From positions 1 to 23,930 of the forward strand of contig JAISLX010000141.1 of the NCBI GenBank assembly GCA_031277045.1: a DNA stretch of 23,930 bases. The letters run 5' to 3'. The first letter of the stretch is position 1. Each line of letters begins with the position of its first letter. The notes below the pieces were generated by a model. The model had not been told where the DNA came from, made no database searches, and worked only from the letters and a program-made list of their open reading frames with translations. Below are positions 15,389-22,781 of this stretch, piece by piece. The stretch comes from Treponema sp. Its GTDB lineage: Bacteria; Spirochaetota; Spirochaetia; Treponematales; Breznakiellaceae. Made by a program: the position numbers and the translations under genes.

Positions 15389-15901
15389 ATGAGAACCCTT
15401 GAGGAAGTCGAACAAGATCTGGCCCGGACCAGAGAGGCCGCCGCGCTGGCGGAAGGAACGCCCGCGGAGGTGTACAGCCGTATCGTGGGCTATTACCGGT
15501 CGGTACGTAACTGGAACCGGGGTAAACGGGAAGAGTACGATGAACGGCGGCTTTACGATCTGTCCCGTCCGGAGTTGTCCGGCCGGGCGGCTCCACAAAT
15601 CCCGGTTATGACGGAATCCGCGAGAACGGAATCCACCGGTTCCGGTACGGCCGGCGCCAGGGTGCTGCTGTTCTGGCGTCCCGCCTGCCCGGCGTGTCCT
15701 TCCGCCAAAGAAGCGGCGGGCCGGCTGGGGATTCCGGTGGACCTGGTAAACGCCGACACGGAAACGGGATTGGCCGAAGCCCAGCGTCATAACGTGCTTG
15801 CCACTCCCACCGCCATTTTCCTCTCCTCCGAGGGGGCGGAGATTGGCAGGGCGCTGGATCCCCGTTCCATCGTCGCCTTCGGAAGCAAGGCCGCGGTTTA
15901 A
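15389..15901 (+). CDS. Stand-alone glycyl-radical domain fused to a thioredoxin-like domain
   Basis: This 170-residue protein has two parts. Residues 24-58 (TPAEVYSRIVGYYRSVRNWN, then RGKREEYDERRLYDL) match the C-terminal glycyl-radical segment of class III reductases, with Gly34 as the radical site. This is the piece missing from the upstream nrdD product. After a Ser/Thr/Gly linker (about 60-89), residues 90-165 form a thioredoxin/glutaredoxin-like fold: strand VLLFWR, redox motif CPAC (Cys100, Cys103), and the cis-proline strand ATPTAIFL (Pro140). Residues 1-22 look like a charged helix. Inferred role: it docks on NrdD, receives the radical from NrdG, and the redoxin re-reduces the active site. 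It has its own strong Shine-Dalgarno (AAGGAG, nine bases upstream) and precedes nrdG by 24 bases. Confidence 0.85.
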   Translation: MRTLEEVEQDLARTREAAALAEGTPAEVYSRIVGYYRSVRNWNRGKREEYDERRLYDLSRPELSGRAAPQIPVMTESARTESTGSGTAGARVLLFWRPACPACPSAKEAAGRLGIPVDLVNADTETGLAEAQRHNVLATPTAIFLSSEGAEIGRALDPRSIVAFGSKAAV

Positions 15902-15925
15902 ACCCCGGCCCATATCCGTCCGGGT

Positions 15926-16711
15926 ATGTTCCCCCTGGTAAGCCTGCGGAAAACCAGCCTGGTGGACTATCCCGGCAGGATTTCCGCGGCTATCTTTCTG
16001 CCGGGCTGCAACCTGCGCTGCCCCTGGTGTCAAAACCGGGAACTGGTTCTGCCCGGCGCGGACCGGACGGGGAATTTTATTCCCCTGGACGAAGCCCTGG
16101 CCCTGATCCGGCGGCGCAAAAAGGTGCTGGGGGGGGTGGTTGTCTCCGGGGGGGAGCCGGCTCTGTATCCGGCGCTGGGGGACCTTGCCGGTGAAATTCA
16201 CGGAATTGGGCTGCCGGTAAAACTTGACACCAACGGCCTTTTTCCCCAAATCATACGGGAACTTTTCAAAAAAACCGCCACCCGGCCCGACTATATCGCG
16301 ATGGACCTTAAACTGGCCCCTGGCCGTTACGGGGAGTTACTGCCCGGCGGAATTCCCGGGGACCCCGCCCTTGATCCCGCCGCCGCCCTTGCCGAAAGCG
16401 CCGCCCTGCTGCGGGGTTCCGGGCTGGAGTACGAATTCCGCAGCCTGGCCCTGCCGGGGGGACGTTTTGGTCCCGGCGACGTAAAGGCCCTGGCGCCCCT
16501 GGCCGGCGGGGGGCCCTGGCGTTTCAGGCCCTTCGCCCCGGGAAACTGCCTGGACCCCGCCTGGAATTCATTTCCCGCCACGGGGGAACGGGAGACGGCC
16601 CCGCTGGAGGAAACGGCCAAACTGCTGGCGGCGAAACCCGGAGACGGCGGTGCGGAACCGGCCCTGAACAGGGCCGGCGCGCCGATGGGTATTCGACCCC
16701 CCTTCGAATAA
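15926..16711 (+). CDS. nrdG: Anaerobic ribonucleotide reductase activating protein, radical SAM
   Basis: NrdG uses a 4Fe-4S cluster and S-adenosylmethionine to place the radical on the glycine of the reductase. The 261-residue product has the cluster motif CNLRCPWC (Cys28, Cys32, Cys35), preceded by SLVDYPGRISAAIFLPG, a pattern typical of the longer NrdG type (TIGR02495-like). VVSGGEPALYP (about 72-82) is the SAM-binding GGE motif, and LDTNG and DLK motifs follow. No extra ferredoxin-type cluster is seen. The C-terminal ~40 residues (Ala/Gly/Pro-rich, ending RPPFE) are poorly conserved-looking. It follows the glycyl-radical/thioredoxin gene by 24 bases, a likely two-gene unit. The ATG at 15926 lacks a clear Shine-Dalgarno. 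Confidence 0.9.
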   Translation: MFPLVSLRKTSLVDYPGRISAAIFLPGCNLRCPWCQNRELVLPGADRTGNFIPLDEALALIRRRKKVLGGVVVSGGEPALYPALGDLAGEIHGIGLPVKLDTNGLFPQIIRELFKKTATRPDYIAMDLKLAPGRYGELLPGGIPGDPALDPAAALAESAALLRGSGLEYEFRSLALPGGRFGPGDVKALAPLAGGGPWRFRPFAPGNCLDPAWNSFPATGERETAPLEETAKLLAAKPGDGGAEPALNRAGAPMGIRPPFE

Positions 16712-16802
16712 CGCCAGGGCCGTTTTACACCTTTGTACCGGTATTTCACCTTCCACATGCGTCCAATTCAAGGGCGGAGCCGGCGCATAACGGCTATGGG
16801 GA

Positions 16803-16831
16803 TTGTCCAAAATTACGGCGCCGGGTATACT
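16803..16831 (+). promoter_or_regulatory. Promoter of the TPR-greA group
   Basis: TTGTCC (16803-16808), a 17-base spacer and TATACT (16826-16831), with a start near 16838. The -10 box is also one arm of a six-base inverted repeat (TATACT 16826-16831, AGTATA 16838-16843), a possible operator. Confidence 0.75.
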
Positions 16832-16876
16832 ATAAAAAGTATATTTTGTACCTCAAGGTGAACAGTTATTCAAGCC

Positions 16877-17818
16877 ATGAGTTTGGAAGATATGGTTGGG
16901 GAACTCATCCAAAAAGCGTACGGCAAATTGAGTCTTGCCGATTCGGAAGGGGCCCGGCAGATCCTGGAAGAAGCTTTGAGGATAGATTTTGACCATCCGG
17001 AGGTTAAATACAGCTTAAAATGCCTTGCCTGGTGGATCGAGCATATCGAAAGGGCCGGTGACTTTCGGGAAGCTTACGACAAGGGTGTTTTCATTATATC
17101 CCAATGGAAACCGTACTACAGCTTTCTGGATCGTTTTGACGGGCATTTCGATTCCTGCCAATTTGTCATCAAGCGTTACGTCTTTTCCGTGGCCCTTGGA
17201 TATTTCTCCGATGTGCTGGGAGACGGGGTAAATGAACATGACCCCGATTTGCTCCTCCTTGTGGGCCGCTGTTACAAGGGGGTTGGAAACTACGGCGAGG
17301 CTTTAAAATACCTGGAACAGGCTGTCCGGTTTAAGCGGGAGGACGCGGAAACTCTCTCCGAACTCGCGGATCTGAATGCTCTGCTGGCGGAAAACCGGGC
17401 GGCGAAGGCCCTGTTCCGGGAGGCGTTCTTCGCGGATCCCCAGAAAATCGACCTCAGGTCCATGGAATCGGAGTTGATTATCCGCCTGCGGGACCGGGTA
17501 AAGGAGATGGGGTATGAGGGGCCTGAACTGGCGGAGTGGATACCTGTTTACGGAAGACTCTTCCGGGTATTTTCCGTTAAACGGGAACTAAAGCAGTCGG
17601 AGGTAAGCAGGCTTAAACAGTCAATCTTCGCGCTGGAAAACGAGATAAACCATTCCGGCGCGGATATGAGCCCGTTGTTAAAACCCCGGCTTATCAATCG
17701 TTATTTTTGGCTGATCGATCATTATGAAAATACCCGTGACGATTCAGGAGTAGTGGAAGACACGATGAGAAAGATCAAGATCATCGATACATCCATCTAC
17801 GAGTGGTATACAAGATAA
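16877..17818 (+). CDS. TPR-like protein encoded just before greA
   Basis: A 313-residue cytoplasmic, helical protein with TPR-type repeats near the N-terminus (AYGKLSLADSEGARQILEEA) and in the centre (LLVGRCYKGVGNYGEALKYL). The C-terminal third is probably coiled (RLKQSIFALENEINH, then LLKPRLINRYFWLIDHYEN). No enzyme motif, signal peptide or membrane segment is visible. The gene has its own good promoter and ends 26 bases before the GreA-fusion start, so the two are very likely co-transcribed. An assisting role in transcription is a reasonable guess from context but not shown. The ATG at 16877 has only a distant purine run (AAGGTG, 16855-16860). Confidence 0.8.
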   Translation: MSLEDMVGELIQKAYGKLSLADSEGARQILEEALRIDFDHPEVKYSLKCLAWWIEHIERAGDFREAYDKGVFIISQWKPYYSFLDRFDGHFDSCQFVIKRYVFSVALGYFSDVLGDGVNEHDPDLLLLVGRCYKGVGNYGEALKYLEQAVRFKREDAETLSELADLNALLAENRAAKALFREAFFADPQKIDLRSMESELIIRLRDRVKEMGYEGPELAEWIPVYGRLFRVFSVKRELKQSEVSRLKQSIFALENEINHSGADMSPLLKPRLINRYFWLIDHYENTRDDSGVVEDTMRKIKIIDTSIYEWYTR

Positions 17819-17844
17819 GCCTATGGGCGAAGAGGAGTTTGGAA

Positions 17845-20556
17845 ATGTCCGATGCTGAAGTTGTTGAGGTGGAACTGCCTGCGGTGCTGAAAAATATGCA
17901 GGAAGCGCTGAACGAGGAAAAATGGACCAGAGCGACCCTGGGTAACTATTCCGCCGCCCAGTTTAAGGAACTGGACGCGGTCCTGAAAGAGTGCCAGGAA
18001 GCCCGCCTGTACGAGGAACTCAAAAACCTCTGCGACGAACACCTGCTTCATACCAAAAACAGCATTATCGCGCTGTATATTTCCGGAATGATCGCCCTTT
18101 CCCGGCAGATCATTGACGATTCGGCCATCATCAACCTGGTAAACATTTTTGTTGATAATCACAAGTGGGCCATTGTTAAATACCTGTGCGAGGGTATTCT
18201 GGAATACGGGGAATCAAAATTTGCCCTGCGCACCCTGGCCGAATGTTACCGGAACGAGAATAACGAAGAAGGCATCTATGGCATTTGGGAACGGCTGGTC
18301 AAGGTTGACATCGAGGAAGCCGAACTTGCCAAGTTCCTGGCGGAGCATTACGAAAAGCTTGGGAATATCGAAGCCGCGGTTGATTATTACAAAAAGGCCC
18401 TTCACCGGTACATCAACAAGGCGGCCTACAAGGACGTTAGGGATATATGGGAAAAACTTCTGGGTTATATTCCGGAAGATTTGGATTTCTTTCTTGGCGC
18501 GCAGAAGAAAATCGCCAAAAACATTGACAGGGAAAAAGTCGGCGTTCTTTTGAAGGACGTATACGAAATCTGCAAAAAGCGGGACGACATAAGTACCGCC
18601 ATAGCGATTCTGAAAATCGTTCTGGAATACGATGACCGGGACAGCCAGGCCCGCAGGGAAATTACCGAATGTTACCGCAAACAGTATGCCGGCCACAGCC
18701 AGCTGGAAGATTACATCCGTATTTCCAGCCTTGCCCAGGGGCCCCGCAACGTGCGGGAGGCGATTATTGATTTTGAAAAGCATATCGCCTTTGACAGGGG
18801 GAATTTCGTGTATCACCGGACCTGGGGGGTCGGCCGGATCGCCAGCGTTCAGGGGGACGACATTGTTATTGATTTCGCCAAAAAACGAAACCATTCCATG
18901 TCGCTCAAGATGGGGGTAAACGCCCTGCAAACCCTGTCAAAAAACCATATTTGGGTCCTCAAGGCCGTGTGGAAAAAGGAAAAACTCCACGAAAAAGTGA
19001 AAAGCGATTATCAGTGGGCCTTAAAAACCGTGATTCGCAGCTTTGACAATTCCTGCGACATCAAACGGATCAAGGCGGAACTGGTGCCCCAGGTCCTCAG
19101 TCCCGGCGAGTGGGCCGGCTGGAGCGCCAAAGCCCGGGACATTCTCAAGTCGGACCCCAATTTTGGGGTAAGCCCGGAAAACATCGATCTTTTTACGGTT
19201 CGGGACCGGCCTATCAGCCTTGAGGAAAAACTCTACAACGAGTTCAAGGCGGAAAAGAGTTTCTTTGACCGGGTAGTTACAATTCGGGAATTTGTGGCCC
19301 GCAAGGATGTGGAGCTTGATTCGGAATATTTTACCGAAATGTTTTCCTACTTTACGGCGTATCTTAAATCGTACAACCAGGTAACCGAGCAGGTTATGGC
19401 CTCTTACCTGCTGGTAAAGGACATGGTAACCAAGTACCCCCACTTGGGAACCAATCTTTCCCCGCATTTTAACGAGATATTCAGCGCCGTAGAAGATATA
19501 CCTTCCCTGTTCCTTGGTCTTAAAGACGCGAAATTGCGGGAGGATTTTCTTCGCCACATAAAACTGTTTATTCCCAGCTGGGCGGACATTTACGTGAACC
19601 TTTTTCCCTATGCCCTGTCCCCCGGCATTATCCAGCAGCTTAAATCCGACGGCCGCGAGGACAAGCTTACCGCCATGACGGCGAACAGTTTTGAGAATTT
19701 CCGGGATTACCGGGAAGCGGTGGTGTGGCTGTTTAAGAACTGCGGCGCGGAGGAATGGTACCGGAAGGCGAATATCCCCTACGAAAAGCAGCTTATCGTC
19801 CTTGTTCATATTTTGGACATAAGCTACCGGGAAATTGAAAACCACCGGGATACCACGGAAAACCGCAAGATAAACAAGCAGGTTTACAACATCCTGTTTA
19901 CCGAGGGAACGCTGTGCCGGTTCATCGCCGAAGCCGACGCTTACACGATCCTGCGGATTTACACGTTTATCAACGACGTAAAGGATTTGGATCCCGCGGA
20001 TAAAATCAAACTGCGGAACAATGTTCTTGAAAAATTTCCCGATTTCAAATTTCTTGGGGAGGAAGAAAAAAAAGCCGCCGTGCTTGGGCTTATCGTTACG
20101 ATGGCAAAGTACCAGGAAAAACAGCGGCAGCTCACAAAGCTTATTTCCGAGGACGTTCCCGCCAATTCCAAGGAGATCGAATTCGCCAAGTCGCTGGGCG
20201 ATCTGCGTGAAAACGCCGAGTACAAAGCCGCCCTTGAAAAACAGGCCATATTAAACGCGACCCTGGCGAAATTGAGTGATGAAATTGAGCGGGCCCAGCT
20301 TTTCGATCCGTCCACGGTTAATACCTCGCGGGTTGGTTTTGGCACCAAGGTTACGCTGAAAAACAGTTCCAGCGGCAGGGAAGAAAGCTATACCCTTTTG
20401 GGTCCCTGGGAATCCGACCCGGATCACAATGTTATTTCGTACCTGTCTCCCTTTGGCGGGGCCCTGCTCAACAAGACGGCGGGGGAACAATTCGAATTTA
20501 CCGCGAACAACGAGAAAATTTCCTATGTGGTGGAAAAAATAAGCGCCGCCCTCTAG
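17845..20556 (+). CDS. greA: Large GreA-type transcription elongation factor with TPR-like and CarD-like N-terminal regions
   Basis: The C-terminal ~150 residues are a complete GreA. They comprise a coiled coil with the acidic tip GDLRENAEYKAA (Asp786, Glu789, the residues that stimulate RNA polymerase transcript cleavage) and an FKBP-like end domain (GFGTKVTLKN ... YLSPFGGALL). Ahead of it lie ~750 extra residues: helical TPR-like repeats (about 1-310) and a small beta segment FVYHRTWGVGRIASVQGDDI (about 320-345) resembling the CarD/TRCF RNA-polymerase-interacting fold. A long helical region follows. Ordinary GreA is ~158 residues. Oversized GreA proteins of about 900 residues are known from Treponema and Borrelia, so this is a lineage trait rather than an assembly error. 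ATG 17845 is set by GAGGAG (17832-17837) seven bases upstream. Confidence 0.88.
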   Translation: MSDAEVVEVELPAVLKNMQEALNEEKWTRATLGNYSAAQFKELDAVLKECQEARLYEELKNLCDEHLLHTKNSIIALYISGMIALSRQIIDDSAIINLVNIFVDNHKWAIVKYLCEGILEYGESKFALRTLAECYRNENNEEGIYGIWERLVKVDIEEAELAKFLAEHYEKLGNIEAAVDYYKKALHRYINKAAYKDVRDIWEKLLGYIPEDLDFFLGAQKKIAKNIDREKVGVLLKDVYEICKKRDDISTAIAILKIVLEYDDRDSQARREITECYRKQYAGHSQLEDYIRISSLAQGPRNVREAIIDFEKHIAFDRGNFVYHRTWGVGRIASVQGDDIVIDFAKKRNHSMSLKMGVNALQTLSKNHIWVLKAVWKKEKLHEKVKSDYQWALKTVIRSFDNSCDIKRIKAELVPQVLSPGEWAGWSAKARDILKSDPNFGVSPENIDLFTVRDRPISLEEKLYNEFKAEKSFFDRVVTIREFVARKDVELDSEYFTEMFSYFTAYLKSYNQVTEQVMASYLLVKDMVTKYPHLGTNLSPHFNEIFSAVEDIPSLFLGLKDAKLREDFLRHIKLFIPSWADIYVNLFPYALSPGIIQQLKSDGREDKLTAMTANSFENFRDYREAVVWLFKNCGAEEWYRKANIPYEKQLIVLVHILDISYREIENHRDTTENRKINKQVYNILFTEGTLCRFIAEADAYTILRIYTFINDVKDLDPADKIKLRNNVLEKFPDFKFLGEEEKKAAVLGLIVTMAKYQEKQRQLTKLISEDVPANSKEIEFAKSLGDLRENAEYKAALEKQAILNATLAKLSDEIERAQLFDPSTVNTSRVGFGTKVTLKNSSSGREESYTLLGPWESDPDHNVISYLSPFGGALLNKTAGEQFEFTANNEKISYVVEKISAAL

Positions 20557-20575
20557 AATTTGTCGTGGTGCAGGT

Positions 20576-22363
20576 ATGCGGATAAAACGGTTGAAAACGG
20601 CGATTGCGGCGTTTTTTATCCTTCTGGGGGGGAACCTCTTTGGACAGCAGCGCCCCCCCATCGACCTGGTACTGCTTCTGGACACTTCCTCCGCCATGAG
20701 CGGCTACTACGAGCGGATCAACCACTACCTTACCGGTTCATTCCTGCGCGACAATCTTCATCTGGGCGATACGTTCCATCTTATCGCTTTTTCGGATACA
20801 CCCCGGATGGAGATTGCCCGCCGCGTTGAGAGCCGGGGGGATTTGGAGACGATAATTGGCCGTATGCTGCTGATGTACCCCCTGGAGCCGCAGGCCGATA
20901 TTCCCGCCGCCCTTTCCTTTGTGGAATCGTACGCCGAAAACCTGAATCCCGGCCGGATGCGGAAAGTCGTCGTTCTGAGCCCTGGGGGAGGCGCCGGTTC
21001 GTTCCCGCGCCTGCTGGAAGAATCCCGCCGGCGTCTGGCGGACCGCCCGGTCAGCATTGAACACGTCAACCCCGCTAATCTCCCCCTGCCACCGGCCGCG
21101 ACTCCCGCGCCCGGACCAGCGCCCCCGATCCAGACCGCGGCGCCCCCGGTTCAGCCGCCCGCCTCCCGGCCTGAAACGCCTCCGGTCTCGACCCCCGCGC
21201 CCGGACCGGCGCCCCCGGTTCAGACCGCGGCCCCACGGCCCGAAACGCCACCGGTCTCGACCTCCGCGCCCAGACCGGCGCCCCCGGTCCAGACCGCGGC
21301 CTCCCGGCCTGAAACGCCACCGGCCGCGACTCCCGCGCCCAGACCGGCGCCCCCGGTCCAGACCACGGCCCCCCGGCCTGAAACGCCACCGGTCTCGACC
21401 CCCGCGCCCGGACCGGCGCCCCCGGTTCAGACCACGGCCCCCCGGCCTGAAACATCTCCGCTCAAACCGGCGCCCGCGCCGCCGGAACCTGTGTCGCCGG
21501 AGCCCGAACCGGTTCCCGCGGCAAAGTCTGAGCCAAGTCAATCCGCCGTACCCCCGGCCGCGCCGCCCGCCCAAACGCCGGTTCTCCGGCCCCGCCCGGC
21601 AAGACCTGTGTTTGCGGACCGGGCCGGGGCCTTAATCGCCAGGTACGCGCCCCAGACCGCCGGGTTTTTTGCCCTGACGTTTCTGGGGCTGCTGGTTTTC
21701 TTCCTGGTCCGCCGCCTTCACCAGTCCCCGGACAGGGCGGTGGCCAGAGCGGCGCGGGGCCGGGACGGTTCCCGGCCTCTCAAAACCCCGCGCGCCGCGA
21801 ATTCACCGGGACGGCTCCCGGGCGCGGGAAGCGTCGAAAGTCCGTCTCCGGTAAAAGAGCCCCCCCCGTGCGTTTCCCGAATCCCGGAGACGGGACAGCG
21901 TATCCGGGCCGGGGAACCCTACGCCCGTGAAAAGGCTCCCTACACGGACAAACCCGCTCCAAAACCCGAATACGGTTCACCTTTCATGCTTAAACTTTTT
22001 GTGGCGGATCAGAATACCCTTATCGGCAAGCGGAACACCCACCTGGTAAAACCCGGTTTTAGCTACACGGTAGGAGGCGGAAAATCGGATTTCCTCATCT
22101 TCCTGGTATCCGTTCCCGCCAACATCGGGGAGTTGAAATACGAAGCGTCAGGCTGCACATTTTATCCCCGTAAACCGGGTTACTTCCCCGACATCGGAAA
22201 CAACCCGGTACATGACTGTATCGGCAAGACAATCCGCGTTATTGCGGATAAGGGCTACGAACTGTTTATCCGGCTGGAACAGTACGAGGATCCCCTGCTG
22301 GAACTAAACCGCCTTATGCTGTCTATCAACGTGCCGAACCCCACAAGCGCGACAGGCTTCTAG
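20576..22363 (+). CDS. Exported von Willebrand factor A protein with Pro-rich repeat stalk and membrane segment
   Basis: A 595-residue protein in four parts. Residues 1-24 are a signal peptide (MRIKRLKTAIAAFFILLGGN). Residues 28-170 form a VWA domain whose metal site DTSSAMS (36-42) follows DxSxS imperfectly, with Ala at the last position, so metal binding is uncertain. Residues 172-345 are a Pro/Ala-rich stalk containing 23-residue tandem repeats. GFFALTFLGLLVFFLVRRL (363-381) is a membrane helix. The C-terminal ~125 residues (FMLKLFVADQNTLIGKRNTH onward) form a compact beta-rich domain I cannot name with confidence. By topology the VWA and stalk would be periplasmic or surface-facing and the last domain cytoplasmic. 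It starts 19 bases after greA. The tail abuts palindromic and IS-like DNA, so the last residues may have been altered. Confidence 0.82.
   Translation: MRIKRLKTAIAAFFILLGGNLFGQQRPPIDLVLLLDTSSAMSGYYERINHYLTGSFLRDNLHLGDTFHLIAFSDTPRMEIARRVESRGDLETIIGRMLLMYPLEPQADIPAALSFVESYAENLNPGRMRKVVVLSPGGGAGSFPRLLEESRRRLADRPVSIEHVNPANLPLPPAATPAPGPAPPIQTAAPPVQPPASRPETPPVSTPAPGPAPPVQTAAPRPETPPVSTSAPRPAPPVQTAASRPETPPAATPAPRPAPPVQTTAPRPETPPVSTPAPGPAPPVQTTAPRPETSPLKPAPAPPEPVSPEPEPVPAAKSEPSQSAVPPAAPPAQTPVLRPRPARPVFADRAGALIARYAPQTAGFFALTFLGLLVFFLVRRLHQSPDRAVARAARGRDGSRPLKTPRAANSPGRLPGAGSVESPSPVKEPPPCVSRIPETGQRIRAGEPYAREKAPYTDKPAPKPEYGSPFMLKLFVADQNTLIGKRNTHLVKPGFSYTVGGGKSDFLIFLVSVPANIGELKYEASGCTFYPRKPGYFPDIGNNPVHDCIGKTIRVIADKGYELFIRLEQYEDPLLELNRLMLSINVPNPTSATGF
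21089..21454 (+). repeat. In-frame 69-bp tandem repeats (Pro-rich stalk)
   Basis: Four exact-length 69-base units start at 21179, 21248, 21317 and 21386, each coding for 23 residues of the pattern PPVSTPAPGPAPPVQTAAPR-PET. A diverged 90-base first unit (21089-21178) precedes them. Units differ by few bases, mostly G/R and A/T swaps, which suggests recent expansion. Confidence 0.9.
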
Positions 22364-22392
22364 TGTCCTGTCCAAGATAAATGCGATATAAT

Positions 22393-22425
22393 GAAGAACC
22401 CAGGAGCAAGCTCCTGGGTATCTTC
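22393..22425. repeat. Long hairpin downstream of the VWA gene
   Basis: ACCCAGGAGC (22398-22407), a two-base AA loop and GCTCCTGGGT (22410-22419) pair perfectly. An outer GAAGA / TCTTC stem extends it with one bulge. It could end or protect the greA-VWA transcript, though no U-tract follows. Its core GGAGCAAGCTCC recurs at 22512-22523. Confidence 0.6.
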
Positions 22426-22449
22426 GTTGGATAGGAAATTTATTATACT

Positions 22450-22540
22450 GGCCGGGTACATACCCTAATCCGAAAATCGGGGTATAACATTTTCTGTGGT
22501 GGTAAATTTCCGGAGCAAGCTCCGGGGTATGTACCCGGCC
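22450..22540. repeat. 91-base palindromic element with 16-bp arms
   Basis: GGCCGGGTACATACCC (22450-22465) is the exact reverse complement of 22525-22540. Inside lies a further hairpin (CCGGAGC 22510-22516, AA, GCTCCGG 22519-22525) and a small CCG/CGG stem (22470-22480). It directly adjoins the decayed transposase fragment and may mark the junction where that element was cut. No coding frame is supported in 22364-22540. Confidence 0.65.
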
Positions 22541-22543
22541 TTC

Positions 22544-22768
22544 CAATCAAACGAATGACACGGGCCAGCTCCGCATCGGCTTGCTCCCGCCGATCCGTAT
22601 TTCGGCCAACGGCAATAGGCGCTGCTGCTGACCCCAAAAACTCTTGTCCATCTCCCGGATGCCGTGCCGTCCCGGGTTTTCCCTCATGACCTGATACGCC
22701 ATCACCGGGGCTCTGTCTGTGCGAAGATGACGCGAACTGAAGTTCGGCCGCTTTTTTTAGGATTTCTC
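22544..22768 (-). pseudogene. IS3-type transposase orfB remnant (multiple frameshifts)
   Basis: Pieces of an OrfB N-terminal region can be read only by changing frame. They are EILKKAA (end of orfA, after the palindrome), PVMAYQVMRENPGRHGIREM with DKSFWG, then SSSAYCRWPKYG in a second frame, then REQADAELARVIRLI in a third. In intact relatives these run together (MAYxVMRENPGR...FGVSxSAYYRW...ADAEL..LI). At least two frameshifts are therefore present, and the DDE integrase core is absent. The reading ends at the palindromic element at 22540. It cannot be functional. Confidence 0.7.
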
Positions 22769-22781
22769 GTGAAGCGGAGCT

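Noticed and set aside
13140..15901. The nrdD split as a sequencing frameshift, intein or intron
   Set aside because: The two parts are separated by 182 bases with several stops, a terminator and a new Shine-Dalgarno. No intein motifs or intron core sequences are visible, and a single base error cannot join the frames.
21089..21454. CRISPR-like periodic repeats
   Set aside because: Units are contiguous 69-base repeats without spacers and lie in frame in the VWA gene, so this is a coding tandem repeat. No cas genes are present.
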